In this document: piece after piece, positions 20,570 through 29,579 of the stretch | How positions within the stretch are numbered: the first letter of the stretch is position 1 | Layout: each line of letters begins with the position of its first letter | Notes under the pieces: generated by a model | Databases searched by the model: none | The model's input: only the letters and a program-made list of their open reading frames with translations | What the model was told of the DNA's origin: nothing | Program-made: the position numbers and the translations under genes | Origin: Ichthyophis bannanicus | Lineage: Eukaryota > Chordata > Amphibia > Gymnophiona > Ichthyophiidae | Assembly: GCA_033557465.1 (NCBI GenBank) | Contig: CM066041.1 | Span: forward strand, 160,927,532-160,991,531 | DNA: 64,000 bases | Direction: 5' to 3'

Positions 20570-21909
20570 TTGCCCCTAGAGAACTTACCATTTTTGGCTC
20601 TGGAACAACCAGAGCCTCTCACCATACCGGGAAGGTTAGCTCACTTTGCTCCCAGATGGGAGCAAATAACATCAGAGCAATGGACCCTCTCTATCATCAG
20701 AGAGGGCTACAAACTTCATTTCTCCAGCCTTCCTCCCCATACCATGGTGAGGCAATTCAGTTCTCCCCCATCTCTTCTGACCCTGTTGGGTCAGGAAGTC
20801 TCCTCTCTCCTTGCCCAAGGGGCAATAGAGGAGGTTCCTCTTCCTCAACAGGGGTTAGGGTTCTACTCCCCTTATTTTCTCATAACAAAGAAGACAGGGG
20901 GCTTCAGACCTATCCTAGATCTGAGAGAATTGAACAAGTTTCTATTCAAGGAGAAATTCAAAATGCTCTCTCTGGGCATTCTCCTTCCATACCTTCAGAG
21001 TCAGGATTGGCTTTGTTCTCTAGATCTCAAGGATGCGTACACTCATATACTCATCCATCCATCCCACAGAAAATATCTTCGATTTCTGTTCCAGGGAAAA
21101 CATTTCCAATACAGAGTACTTCCCTTCGGTCTCGCCTCTGCTCCAAGAGTATTCACAAAATGCATGGCAGTCGTAGCCGCATTTCTAAGAGGCATGGGAA
21201 TCTTTGTGTTCCCATATCTGGACGACTGGCTCATCCGAGCTCCATCTCAGTCAGAAGCCCAGATTTCCTTGGACCGCACAAGGCGTATTCTTCAATATCT
21301 GGGACTTGTGGTAAACATTCCCAAGTCCCAACTCATCCCTACTCAGTCCCTGGAATTCATAGGGGCTTATCTGGATTCCACCACTGCAAGGGCCTACCTT
21401 CCTCTGGTCCGAGGCCAACGGCTAATAAGCTTGGCCTCCCAGGCTCAGTCCAGAAGTCACTTGTCAGCCAGAGAAATGCTGCAACTTCTGGGCCACATGG
21501 CCTCCACGGTTCATGTGGTGCCCTATGCTCGTCTCCATATGAGAGCAGCTCAATGGACATTGGCCACCCAGTGGTCTCAAGCATCGGGACTGCTGTCAGA
21601 TCAGGTACTCACCTCAAAACGTCTGTTTTGGTCTCTCCAGTGGTGGACATCCTCCAAAAATCTGTTGTTGGGGACCCCCTTCCAACCTTCGTTGCCCCAA
21701 GCAACCCTCACAACAGATGCCTCCCAAACAGGGTGGGGAGCTCATCTTCAACATCTCTCCACTCAGGGAACCTGGTCTCCCCAAGAGACCACCCTTCATA
21801 TCAACCTTCTGGAACTGCGAGCAATCTTCCTTGCCCTCACAGTCTTCCATACCCTCCTTGCCAACCTGACTGTCCTAGTTCAGACAGACAATCAGGTGGC
21901 CGTGTTCTA
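20570..21909 (+). pseudogene. DIRS reverse transcriptase-RNase H, 5' part
   Basis: This frame lies +1 relative to gag, two bases after the gag stop, and has no ATG at its start, so expression probably needs frameshifting or reinitiation. RT motifs in order: GFYSPYFLITKKTGGFRPIL and DLRELNKFL, DLKDAYTHILIHP, LPFGLASAPRVFTK, and the catalytic FPYLDDW at residues 214-220 (YLDD at 216-219). RNase H motifs follow: TTDASQTGWGAHL (first Asp), NLLELRAIF (Glu) and VQTDNQVAVF (second Asp). The frame is cut at 21909 by the LINE; the remainder continues from 26228. All RT catalytic residues are present. Confidence 0.88.
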
Positions 21910-22130
21910 AATTGTGCCGCCGACGGCGGGAAGGACTCCTGCGAGAGGCAACTCCATCTGCCTTACTCCAGCCCAATCCGGGCTGTGGGAGGGGAGCGGC
22001 AGCTCCATTTAAATTGTGCCGCCGACGGCGGGAAGGACTCCTGCGAGAGGCAACTCCATCTGCCTTACTCCAGCCCAATCCGGGCTGTGGGAGGGGAGCG
22101 GCAGCTCCATTTAAATTGTGCCGCCGACAG
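21909..22130 (+). repeat. 102-bp tandem repeats in LINE 5' region
   Basis: AAATTGTGCCGCCGACGGCG starts at 21909 and again at 22011 and, truncated, at 22113, giving a constant period of 102. Units one and two look identical by eye. Each unit contains palindromic GCCGCCGACGGCGG and AATCCGGGCTG, and GC-rich sequence continues to about 22200. Tandem 5' monomers act as promoters in several LINE families, so that role is inferred here. Confidence 0.85.
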
Positions 22131-22439
22131 GCGGGCCCGCGCCTGTCGGGCCCGCGCCTGAGGGCCTCGCCAGAGGGCCCTTTGGCGTGGCCCTTAGGCA
22201 GCTGGCCCACACAACACAGTGGCCATTGCAGCGAAGTCCAACTCCATACAACCCAGCAGCTTGAGCTCCTATGTGTTGAGCTCGCTCACCAGCAACTCTT
22301 TCACTTCTCCTCGTAAAGCCCAGTGCTAGCGAAAGTCTCCAAGTGATAGGAACCGAGCAAACCTCTCAAACCTCTCTCATCAGATGATCCTGCTCTCATG
22401 CTGCTTACCGCAAGTATAGTCCCACAATCCTAACCTCCG

Positions 22440-22800
22440 GATACTAACATCAACAGCCTTATCAATAACAGTTTACATTGTACTGTTGTCAGTAATTCCT
22501 TAATGTTATCTAAACATTGCACTGTTAACATTGTACTTTAGTCAGTAATGGTTACTATTGCACTGTAGTCAGTAATTGTACGGTAGTCAATAATTGTTAC
22601 TATTGTACTGTAGTCAGTAATTTCTTACTGCCATCTTGCCACTGTACTGTTACCATTGTCCTGTAGTCAGTATTTGTTACTATTGTACTGTTGTCAGTAA
22701 TTCCTTACTACAATCTAGCCATAGTACTATGGTTAACAATTCCTTAATGCTATCTAGCTAGTTAACATTGCATTGTTGTCAGTAATTCTCCCCACAATAC
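22440..22800 (+). repeat. Degenerate repeats in LINE 5' untranslated region
   Basis: At least seven copies of a motif close to TTGTACTGTAGTCAGTAATT occur at irregular spacing of roughly 25-60 bases (for example near 22475, 22530, 22560, 22600, 22655, 22690 and 22765). Variants of TTACTATTGTACTG link them. The array sits between the 102-bp monomers and the start codon. Its function is unknown; it might bind a protein or be a relic of local duplication. Confidence 0.65.
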
Positions 22801-22867
22801 TTGTCCACAATCACAAGGAATTCTGCCCTAATCTACCCATTTCACAATCACACAGTGTCCGGCCACA

Positions 22868-25800
22868 ATGGGTTCCCCCTTCACCACCATAATAGGATGT
22901 TACATCATCCTTGCTAGTTGGTTCTCCTGCTCTCTTACCTTAACCCCTCCTTCCAACCAGATTCCAATATTACAAAGCCATGGAAGAAGATGGTCTGGTG
23001 CATCCCGTCACAATGTAAATTGGGATGCCCGCGCACGTCACCCGCATCTGCTACACATTGCGCTCCAGCACTCTGTGCAATCCAAGAAGGTGGAAAACTC
23101 CTACCCTCATAACCTAAAATGTGCCCTCATTAATGCCCGTTCTATCCGAAAGAAGTGGCCAGCTGTCATCGACTTGATTTCCCTCCACGACCTTGATATA
23201 CTCTTAGTCACTGAGACATGGCTATCCGATGAGGACAACGTCATACTCAACCAACTCCTCCCTCCGAACTTCACAGCTCACACAAGTCATAGACGAGACA
23301 AGAGAGGAGGAGGGGTGCTCATCACCAGAACAGATCTCCACTTCCAGACGGTTGACGCCACCAACGCTAATCACCTTGAAACCGTCACCATATCCAACAA
23401 ACGCTGCTCAATCAACCTGCTCTACAGAGCACCTTCAGCTTCTCCGGATGATCTTGCTGCAATAATTGACCTCGCCTCCAACACGCATAACCCAAACATC
23501 TCAAACTGGATCCTAGGTGATTTCAACCTGCCAACACTGCAGGACAATCAAGTGTTATCCTTCCTTGATGCCCTTACAAATCTCGGCTTCAAACAATTAG
23601 TGAAGGAACCTACCCATACTAAGGGAAATATTCTGGACCTAGTATTCGCCCCTCAGATATCTCTTAACACATCACATGACCCGATAACGTCCATAACTCC
23701 TGTTCCATGGTCAGATCACAAACTGATCATCCTCCAGATCCCTTCGCACAAAACTGAGTCAAAGTTCAATAAGATACCAAGCAACACTACAAGACTTCAC
23801 TCCAGATGTTTCAAGCCTTTCAACAGAGACCTTATCCTCATGGAAACGCAACAACTCATTAGCGAAACCACCATGAACCTTGACGACCTGATTACTCACT
23901 GGAACATGTGCCTTAGAGAAATCGCTATACTCACACCAACTAACAAGCCCCCAAGGAAAAGAATGAACGCTCCATGGTACACAGCCGATCTTAGAGCCTC
24001 TCTTACCCAATTACGGAAACTCGAGAAGCGTTGGCGCCGATCCCACTCTTCAATTGACCAGACTGCATACAACTGTCATCTGGCTGCTCACCACAAGGCA
24101 ACCACTGATGCAATGAAACAATACTACTCAGAGACCTTAAAGAGATCACTTAATAAACCCCATGATCTTTTTGACCTAGTCAAGACTCTATCAAAGGAAC
24201 CAACCCCCGGACCACAATTTGAGATTCACCCACAAGATTTTGCTAACTATGCACAATCCAAGATATGCCGGATTATCAACATCTCGCCTACAACCACCAC
24301 CCCTGAACGAGACGGCCCCACAGCTCTAACCATATTCTCTACCCCTACCAAAAAAGGAATTGAAGACACGATTATGGCCCTCAACACCACCACATCTCAG
24401 TCTGACCCATGCCCAGCCTTCTGGATTAAGGAGCTCCGCAGCCACTTCAGCCCAATACTATCCAATATAATGAACCTCTCCTTCACAACAGGTTCCTTCC
24501 CCTCCGCTCTTAAGCACACCTCTATCAGACCGCTTTTGAAAAACTGCAAACTCGACCCCCAAAAAGTGGATTCATATAGACCTATATCCAGTATTCCGTT
24601 ACTTGCGAAGATCATCGAAAAAGAGGTACAACGACAACTACAAGATCACGTCGACATTGCCTCACCATTAGACCCCTGCCAACATGGTTTTAGGGAATCC
24701 CACGGAGTGGAAACCCTTCTTACCACCCTCTTCTGCAGGATAATTACTGGCATTGATGACATCCGTCAAGGATTTGCTCTCATCTTTCTGGACATCGCTG
24801 CAGCTTTTGACTCAGTAAGTCATGAGCTTCTCTTAGGTCAACTATTTGAGAAAGGAATTACTGGCAGAGCGCTTGATTGGTGCAGATCTTACCTGTCTGG
24901 AAGATGGCAGCATGTGCGTTCTGGAGGGATGACATCAGAACCTTTCCACCAAAGCCAGGGAGTCCCACAAGGTTCTTCCCTTTCGGCCCTCTTGTTTAAC
25001 ATTTACATGCAACCAATTTGCAAGATCATCCGATCCTTCAATGTCGACTGCATGTTATACGCTGATGATGTCCTGCTGTACATACCCTTCTCTACGGAAC
25101 ATCCGGACCTCTCTCCACTGACGAGTTGCTTCAACGCAATATCTGACTGGCTTCTCTCCCAAAACCTCCGAATACAACATAAGAAAACGGAAGTACTCTT
25201 CATTACTAGGAACACTAACTTCACACCACCACAATTCCTTAAAGTAAAAGAAGCAGAGCTACAAACTAAACCATCAATACGCTACCTGGGAGTCACCTTG
25301 GATCAGCGCCTAGACATGAAAGCCCACATAGGGAACACAGTCAGAGCAGTATACTACAAGATCCGCTCACTTCGGCATTTACGATCTATGCTGGAACCAA
25401 ATGACTTCAGGACTATATACCAGGCATTGATCATACCTCATTTTGATTACGCCAATGCCATCCTTCAAGGCCTGCCCCTATCCACCCTACACCCGCTGCA
25501 GCTCGCCATGAACGCTGCAGCAAGGGTCATCCATGGAGCCCCCAGAAGCGACCACGTGACACCTCTGTTGATACAATTACATTGGCTACCTATCCAGGCT
25601 AGAATCGTTTTTAAGACTCTGTTACTCACTTTTAAAGCTATTAACAAGCTCTCCCCTGAATCAATAATGGCCCTCATCCATACCATATCTCCTAATAGAG
25701 CAAGGAGATCCACAGCTACAAACACCCTAAAAGTCCCGAAAGCATTAACAGTTTGCACTTCATCTACAGCCAACAGGGCGTTTAGTATCAGCGCACCAAG

Positions 25801-25939
25801 ATGCTGGAACGCATTACCTCCAGATATCCGGGCTATTAAGGGCCTTACGCAGTTTAGGAAAGCCCTCAAGTACCATCTTTTCAATAAGTACCTCATAGAA
25901 CCCAACCTCACCCACCGAGACAGAGATGTAACCCACTAA
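22868..25939 (+). CDS. LINE ORF: APE endonuclease-reverse transcriptase
   Basis: A single open frame of 1023 residues. The N-terminal third is an apurinic-type endonuclease: LINARSI near residue 90, TETWLSD, RGGGVLI, YRAPSAS, GDFNLP (GDFN at 217-220), ILDLVF and the catalytic WSDHK at about 288. The middle is a reverse transcriptase: SYRPISSIPLLAKI, HGFRESHGVETLL, FLDIAAAFDSVSHELLL, GVPQGSSLSALLF and the catalytic YADD at residues 731-734. The C-terminus has the conserved LHWLPIQARI and RCWNALPPDI blocks of L2/CR1-type LINEs. No separate ORF1 is seen; the first 80 residues have a hydrophobic stretch that may be mis-started coding, and a later ATG is possible. It would carry out target-primed reverse transcription of its RNA and SINEs sharing its tail. 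L2 clade is preferred over CR1 because of the tail, but not proven. Confidence 0.9.
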   Translation: MGSPFTTIIGCYIILASWFSCSLTLTPPSNQIPILQSHGRRWSGASRHNVNWDARARHPHLLHIALQHSVQSKKVENSYPHNLKCALINARSIRKKWPAVIDLISLHDLDILLVTETWLSDEDNVILNQLLPPNFTAHTSHRRDKRGGGVLITRTDLHFQTVDATNANHLETVTISNKRCSINLLYRAPSASPDDLAAIIDLASNTHNPNISNWILGDFNLPTLQDNQVLSFLDALTNLGFKQLVKEPTHTKGNILDLVFAPQISLNTSHDPITSITPVPWSDHKLIILQIPSHKTESKFNKIPSNTTRLHSRCFKPFNRDLILMETQQLISETTMNLDDLITHWNMCLREIAILTPTNKPPRKRMNAPWYTADLRASLTQLRKLEKRWRRSHSSIDQTAYNCHLAAHHKATTDAMKQYYSETLKRSLNKPHDLFDLVKTLSKEPTPGPQFEIHPQDFANYAQSKICRIINISPTTTTPERDGPTALTIFSTPTKKGIEDTIMALNTTTSQSDPCPAFWIKELRSHFSPILSNIMNLSFTTGSFPSALKHTSIRPLLKNCKLDPQKVDSYRPISSIPLLAKIIEKEVQRQLQDHVDIASPLDPCQHGFRESHGVETLLTTLFCRIITGIDDIRQGFALIFLDIAAAFDSVSHELLLGQLFEKGITGRALDWCRSYLSGRWQHVRSGGMTSEPFHQSQGVPQGSSLSALLFNIYMQPICKIIRSFNVDCMLYADDVLLYIPFSTEHPDLSPLTSCFNAISDWLLSQNLRIQHKKTEVLFITRNTNFTPPQFLKVKEAELQTKPSIRYLGVTLDQRLDMKAHIGNTVRAVYYKIRSLRHLRSMLEPNDFRTIYQALIIPHFDYANAILQGLPLSTLHPLQLAMNAAARVIHGAPRSDHVTPLLIQLHWLPIQARIVFKTLLLTFKAINKLSPESIMALIHTISPNRARRSTATNTLKVPKALTVCTSSTANRAFSISAPRCWNALPPDIRAIKGLTQFRKALKYHLFNKYLIEPNLTHRDRDVTH

Positions 25940-26227
25940 GCAAATATATGGTTTCCCAACAACATGCCAAGAAAGATTCTCTAACCCTTAGTGGTGCATT
26001 TGTTTCTATAGAATTCATGATCATACAACCTTATGTAGCAATATTTGTAAATAGTTTACAAGCTTATGTAGCAAGTTTTTGTAAATAGTTTACCCCTGTT
26101 ATCTAAGTTACTTGCCCTGTTATCTGTAAACTCATACATGTTAACTGTACTGAGCGTTTCTGTTCCATGTAAACCGCGCTGATGCTGAATAGTGCGGTAT
26201 ATAAGAGAATGTAAATAAATAAATAAA

Positions 26228-26812
26228 TGTCAACAAGCAAGGAGGGACGGGCTCTCTGTCGCTTTGCAACGAAGCTCTGAGATTATGGGCTTTCGCCAGA
26301 GAGCATCAAATTCATCTTCTGGCAGTGTATCTTCCAGGAGTTCAAAACTCTCGGGCAGACAGACTCAGTTGAGTTCTGCTTCCACACGAGTGGTCCCTGC
26401 ATATGGACCAGATACACAGAATCTTCCAGGAATGGGGGACCCCGGACATAGACCTCTTTGCAAGTCCGTGGAATGCCAAACTTCCCCGGTTCTGTTCCAG
26501 GACTCCGTGTCAGGGAGCTCAGGCCAACGACGCCTTTCTCCTGCATTGGGGTCAGGAATTCCTGTATGTTTTTCCACCCATTCCTTTGATTCCCAAGACT
26601 CTGTTCAAACTTCAGAGGGATCACGGGTCGATGATCCTTATAGCTCCACGCTGGCCACGCCAAGTGTGGTTCCCTCTACTTCTACAGCTCTCCCAGGGCT
26701 CCTCCCTGGACCTGGGAGCTGCGCCAGACCTTCTGTCTCAGGAGAAAGGGACTTTGTGGCACCCAAACCCCAAGTCCCTACATCTCCGAGCTTGGTTACT
26801 GAAGGCTTAAGC
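26228..26812 (+). pseudogene. DIRS RNase H C-terminus and methyltransferase-like domain
   Basis: After the LINE the host frame resumes with VNKQGGTGSLSLC, ALRLWAFA and VYLPGVQNSRADRLS, the RNase H C-terminus. A TGA at 26370-26372 follows, where the minus-strand DIRS copy at 43.9 kb has a sense codon; a CGA-to-TGA transition at a CpG is likely. It continues LLPHEWSLHM, WGTPDIDLFAS, NAKLPRFCSRTP, FPPIPLIPKTL and ILIAPRWPRQVWFPLLL, the region reported in DIRS elements as a DNA N6-methyltransferase-like domain. It overlaps the start of the recombinase frame in another reading frame. Confidence 0.8.
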
Positions 26813-27847
26813 CTTCATGAGTTTAATCTTTCTCAACCAGTGAAAGATATCCTTCATGCCTCTAGGAAACCCTCTACCAGGCGTTCCTATGCTTTCAAAT
26901 GGAAACGTTTTTCCATTTGGTGTGCTCAACAGGGTCTTGACCCTCTGGCACTTCCTTTGAATTCTCTACTAGACTATCTCCTGCATCTTTCCAATGCAGG
27001 CCTCAAGACAAATTCAGTACGAGTCCATTTAAGTGCTATTGCAGCATCCTTAAAACCTAAAAATGGACAACCTGTCTCCTCTCATCCTCTCGTTGCAAGG
27101 TTCATGAGAGGCCTGACCCTAACTAAACCTCCCATCCGAACTCCGCCGGTAGCATGGGATTTGAACCTAGTTCTAGGTCAGCTTATGAAACCACCTTTTG
27201 AGCCTTTGGACTCTACCTCCTTGAAATTTCTTTCCTGGAAGGTTCTTTTCCTTATTGCAGTCACTTTGGCTCGCCGCATCAGTGAACTGCAGGCTTTGGT
27301 GGCTAATCCACCTTATACCAGATTTCATCATGATAAGGTGGTCCTTAGGACGAATCCCCACTTTATGCCCAAAGTGGTCTCGCCTTTTCATCTTAATCAA
27401 GAGGTATATCTACCTGTTTTTTTTCCGGCTCCTCATGCATCCAGTGCAGAGAGGAACCTTCATACTCTTGACTGTAAAAGAGCTCTCGCCTTTTACCTCA
27501 ACAGGACTCAGCCACATCGAAAGTCTTCCCAACTTTTTGTGGCTTTTGATCCTTCTCATTTGGGACTTCCAGTCTCCAAACGTACACTTTCCAATTGGAT
27601 TGCTCAGTGTATTTCTTTTGCTTACCAGAGTAAGAACATTTCTCTGGAAGGCCATGTCACAGCTCACAATGTGAGAGCCATGGCTACTTCTATGGCTCAT
27701 CTTCACTCTGTATCCATAGATCAGATCTGTCGAGCAGCCACTTGGGCCTCGGTTCATACCTTCACAACCCATTACTGTTTGGACAAGGACTCCCGCCGGG
27801 ATGCCTTGTTTGGTCAGGCTGTCCTCAAACACCTGTTCCATACTTAA
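26264..27847 (+). CDS. DIRS tyrosine recombinase
   Basis: An open frame of up to 527 residues, ending TAA at 27845-27847. The first ~170 codons overlap the RNase H/methyltransferase frame and may not all be translated. Recognisable recombinase sequence starts near residue 185 (LSLHEFNLSQPVKDILHASR) and includes the core-binding part (RRSYAFKWKRFSIWC, VRVHLSAIAA) and catalytic part: RR at 337-338 in LARRISELQAL, HNVR at 468-471, ATWASVHTF, and the nucleophile Tyr504 in HYCLD. These fit the R-H-x-x-R-H/W-Y pattern of the family. It would integrate the circular DNA copy of the element. It is the only one of the element's genes that is unbroken. Confidence 0.88.
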   Translation: MQRSSEIMGFRQRASNSSSGSVSSRSSKLSGRQTQLSSASTRVVPAYGPDTQNLPGMGDPGHRPLCKSVECQTSPVLFQDSVSGSSGQRRLSPALGSGIPVCFSTHSFDSQDSVQTSEGSRVDDPYSSTLATPSVVPSTSTALPGLLPGPGSCARPSVSGERDFVAPKPQVPTSPSLVTEGLSLHEFNLSQPVKDILHASRKPSTRRSYAFKWKRFSIWCAQQGLDPLALPLNSLLDYLLHLSNAGLKTNSVRVHLSAIAASLKPKNGQPVSSHPLVARFMRGLTLTKPPIRTPPVAWDLNLVLGQLMKPPFEPLDSTSLKFLSWKVLFLIAVTLARRISELQALVANPPYTRFHHDKVVLRTNPHFMPKVVSPFHLNQEVYLPVFFPAPHASSAERNLHTLDCKRALAFYLNRTQPHRKSSQLFVAFDPSHLGLPVSKRTLSNWIAQCISFAYQSKNISLEGHVTAHNVRAMATSMAHLHSVSIDQICRAATWASVHTFTTHYCLDKDSRRDALFGQAVLKHLFHT

Positions 27848-27946
27848 GCAACTCCTGCCCACCTTCCCTGAATGGATGCCTGAGATCCATACGAAGATGG
27901 TTTACCCTTGGAGGGGGATCTCCCAGGCATCTTAGCTAGGGAGTCC

Positions 27947-28043
27947 CCATATGTGAGGACTTATTCCTGCTTGTTCCTGGAGATAGCACAGTTACTTACC
28001 TGTAACAGGTGATCTCTGGGAACAGCAGGAATTAGTCCTCACA
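27947..28043 (+). repeat. DIRS internal complementary region
   Basis: The first part (ATATGTGAGGACTTATTCCT, to GGAGAT at 27984) is the reverse complement of the element's left extremity. The second part (AGCACAGTTACTTACCTGTA, to CCTCACA) is the reverse complement of the right extremity. The join between them (GGAGAT|AGCACAG) marks the element ends as 18369 and 28307. Confidence 0.85.
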
Positions 28044-28119
28044 ACCCACCCACCTCCCCTAGGAGTTGTATCTTCTATCTACCTTCCTTTCCTCTCTCTA
28101 TTGTCTCAGCTATAAACTC

Positions 28120-28307
28120 GAACTGAAGAGAGCTGGTAAGGAAGGCGGGAAGGCAGCGCGCATGCGCTGTGGGAAGCCCCAAAAGCTTTTCATCTGAAAA
28201 GCTGGGGAGCTTTCCCATGCGGGCTCCGTCGGTTCCGACTTACCCATATGTGAGGACTAATTCCTGCTGTTCCCAGAGATCACCTGTTACAGGTAAGTAA
28301 CTGTGCT
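28120..28307 (+). repeat. Right inverted terminal repeat of DIRS element
   Basis: This is the reverse complement of 18369-18531 with few differences (AACTGAAGAG, GCGCGCATGCGC, GGGCTCCGTCGGTTCCGAC). It has an extra outer segment CACCTGTTACAGGTAAGTAA CTGTGCT present only at the right end and in the internal complementary region. CACCTGTTACAGGTAAGT is partly palindromic. Confidence 0.88.
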
Positions 28308-29395
28308 TTCTCTGAGGTGGACAGGGAGAGCATTCCATAGTTTAGAGGCAATGTGGGAGAAGGCCTTGTTGCTAGTTATCTGCCTGGATTTCCTGAAGTC
28401 TCTTGGAATAGTGAGTTTGTTTTTGTTCCAGTGGTGGTGGTTATTTTCTTTGGTGAGGAGAGTGGATAGGTATGATAGGGATATGCAGTGGATTAATTTA
28501 AATGTTGTAACCAAAAAATTATATTTTATACAGCTTTGTATAGGTAACCAGTGGAGGGCATAGAGCATTGGGGTGATATGTTCCATGGAGTTGATATTCA
28601 TGGTTATTCTTGCAGCCACATTTTGAGCTAGTTGGAGATGTTTTAAGACCTGTTTTGTGATGCCTTTAGCAAATCGAGGTGAGAAATAATCATTGCCTGG
28701 ATTACTGATCTAAGATCGTGCTGGTAGAGTAGTGGATGGAGTTGCTTTAACAGTTTGAGCTTATAGTCTATCTTTTTAGTTGTTTGCATTACGTAGGATG
28801 TAAAGCTAATGGAGCAATCAATGATTACCCCTAAGTATTTCACTTCATTTTTAACTGACATGTTAATGTCATTGATTCTAATTGATGTAGGGGGGAGAAG
28901 CTCTGATTTCTGGTGATGTACATGGCATCCGATTTTGTGAAGTTGATGTTGAGGTTGAGGTTGAGGTTGTGGTTCTCTACCCATTTCATGATTTCTGAGA
29001 AGCAATCAGCAAGTAATTGGGTTGGTGGGTTCAAAGCATCCCACAGTAGATAAATCATTGTGTCTACATAAATATGATAATTTACACAAAATCTTTTAAA
29101 AATGGAACAGATTGGTTAGATATAAATATTAAAGAGTAGGGCAGAAAGAGCAGAGCCTTGTTCTTGTCTGTAAGTATCAGAGGTTAGCTGTTCTATTTTA
29201 ACTTCTTGAGTCCTACCTGATAAGTATGAAGAGAACCATTTTAGTACAGTATCTTTGATCCCTATATGCTTTAGCCTGGTTTGCATTATTTGATGGTTAA
29301 TGCCATCAAATGCTGCGGTGATGTCAAGAAAGATGAGTAGTAATGCATGCTTTGCGTTATCAATGCCTCATGCAAGGGTGTCAATTAGGGTGAAT
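28308..29395 (-). mobile_element. L2-like LINE, right part of a split copy
   Basis: The minus strand encodes decayed reverse-transcriptase C-terminal sequence: ITPMLYALHWLPIQSCI and AFSHIASKLWNALPVHLR (28290-28620), then upstream motifs MYITRNQSFS / VKYLGVIID (about 28830-28930) and a degraded DAFNHQI-like block near 29300. It is the 5'-ward continuation of the fragment at 17636-18368; the DIRS element separates them. Stops and shifts make it inactive. Confidence 0.75.
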
Positions 29396-29579
29396 GCCAG
29401 CCAGAGCTCTGATATGGGCAAGGAACTACATGCGACAGGACCACTTTGTGGTCTGCACTGAACGGTAAATGCAGAGTGTTCCTCCAGAACCATGGCACAT
29501 GTATGTTTACAGTGTCACAAGGAATAGACGACCTGCACCGAGGTACACCAGGCCATGCCCAAGGCCAATGGACTGGTGG

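Larger units (their letters stand above)
21910..26227 (+). mobile_element. Near full-length L2/CR1-type LINE
   Basis: A 4.3-kb non-LTR retrotransposon inserted in the RNase H frame of the DIRS element. The host codons for VF-Y-VNKQGG are separated exactly at the junctions, so essentially no target duplication was made. It comprises a GC-rich 5' region with two 102-bp tandem units, a second 5' region of repeated 'CTGTAGTCAGTAATT' motifs, a single open frame (22868-25939), and a 3' untranslated region ending TATATAAGAGAATGTAAATAAATAAATAAA. The frame is intact and the insertion lies in a young DIRS copy, so it may be a recently active lineage. Confidence 0.9.
18369..28307 (+). mobile_element. 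DIRS retrotransposon, split by a LINE
   Basis: A complete DIRS-type element of about 5.6 kb of its own sequence, with a 4.3-kb LINE inserted at 21910-26227. It has inverted terminal repeats (18369-18531 and 28120-28307), an internal complementary region (27947-28043), and gag, RT-RNase H and tyrosine recombinase in order. There is no integrase and no target-site duplication, as expected, because DIRS elements integrate a circular DNA intermediate by tyrosine recombinase. The recombinase frame is open. Gag has a frameshift near 19720 and the RT-RNase H frame is broken by the LINE and by a TGA at 26370-26372, so this copy is no longer autonomous. It sits inside an older minus-strand L2-like LINE. 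Confidence 0.92.

Noticed and set aside
21909..22130. CRISPR-like spaced repeats
   Set aside because: The units are contiguous 102-bp tandem repeats inside a eukaryotic LINE 5' region, with no short repeat-spacer pattern.
20656..22161. Open frame of 501 residues overlapping the DIRS RT
   Set aside because: It is an out-of-frame shadow of the RT-RNase H gene that runs into the LINE's 102-bp monomers, giving an artificially repetitive C-terminus; no domain motif is present.
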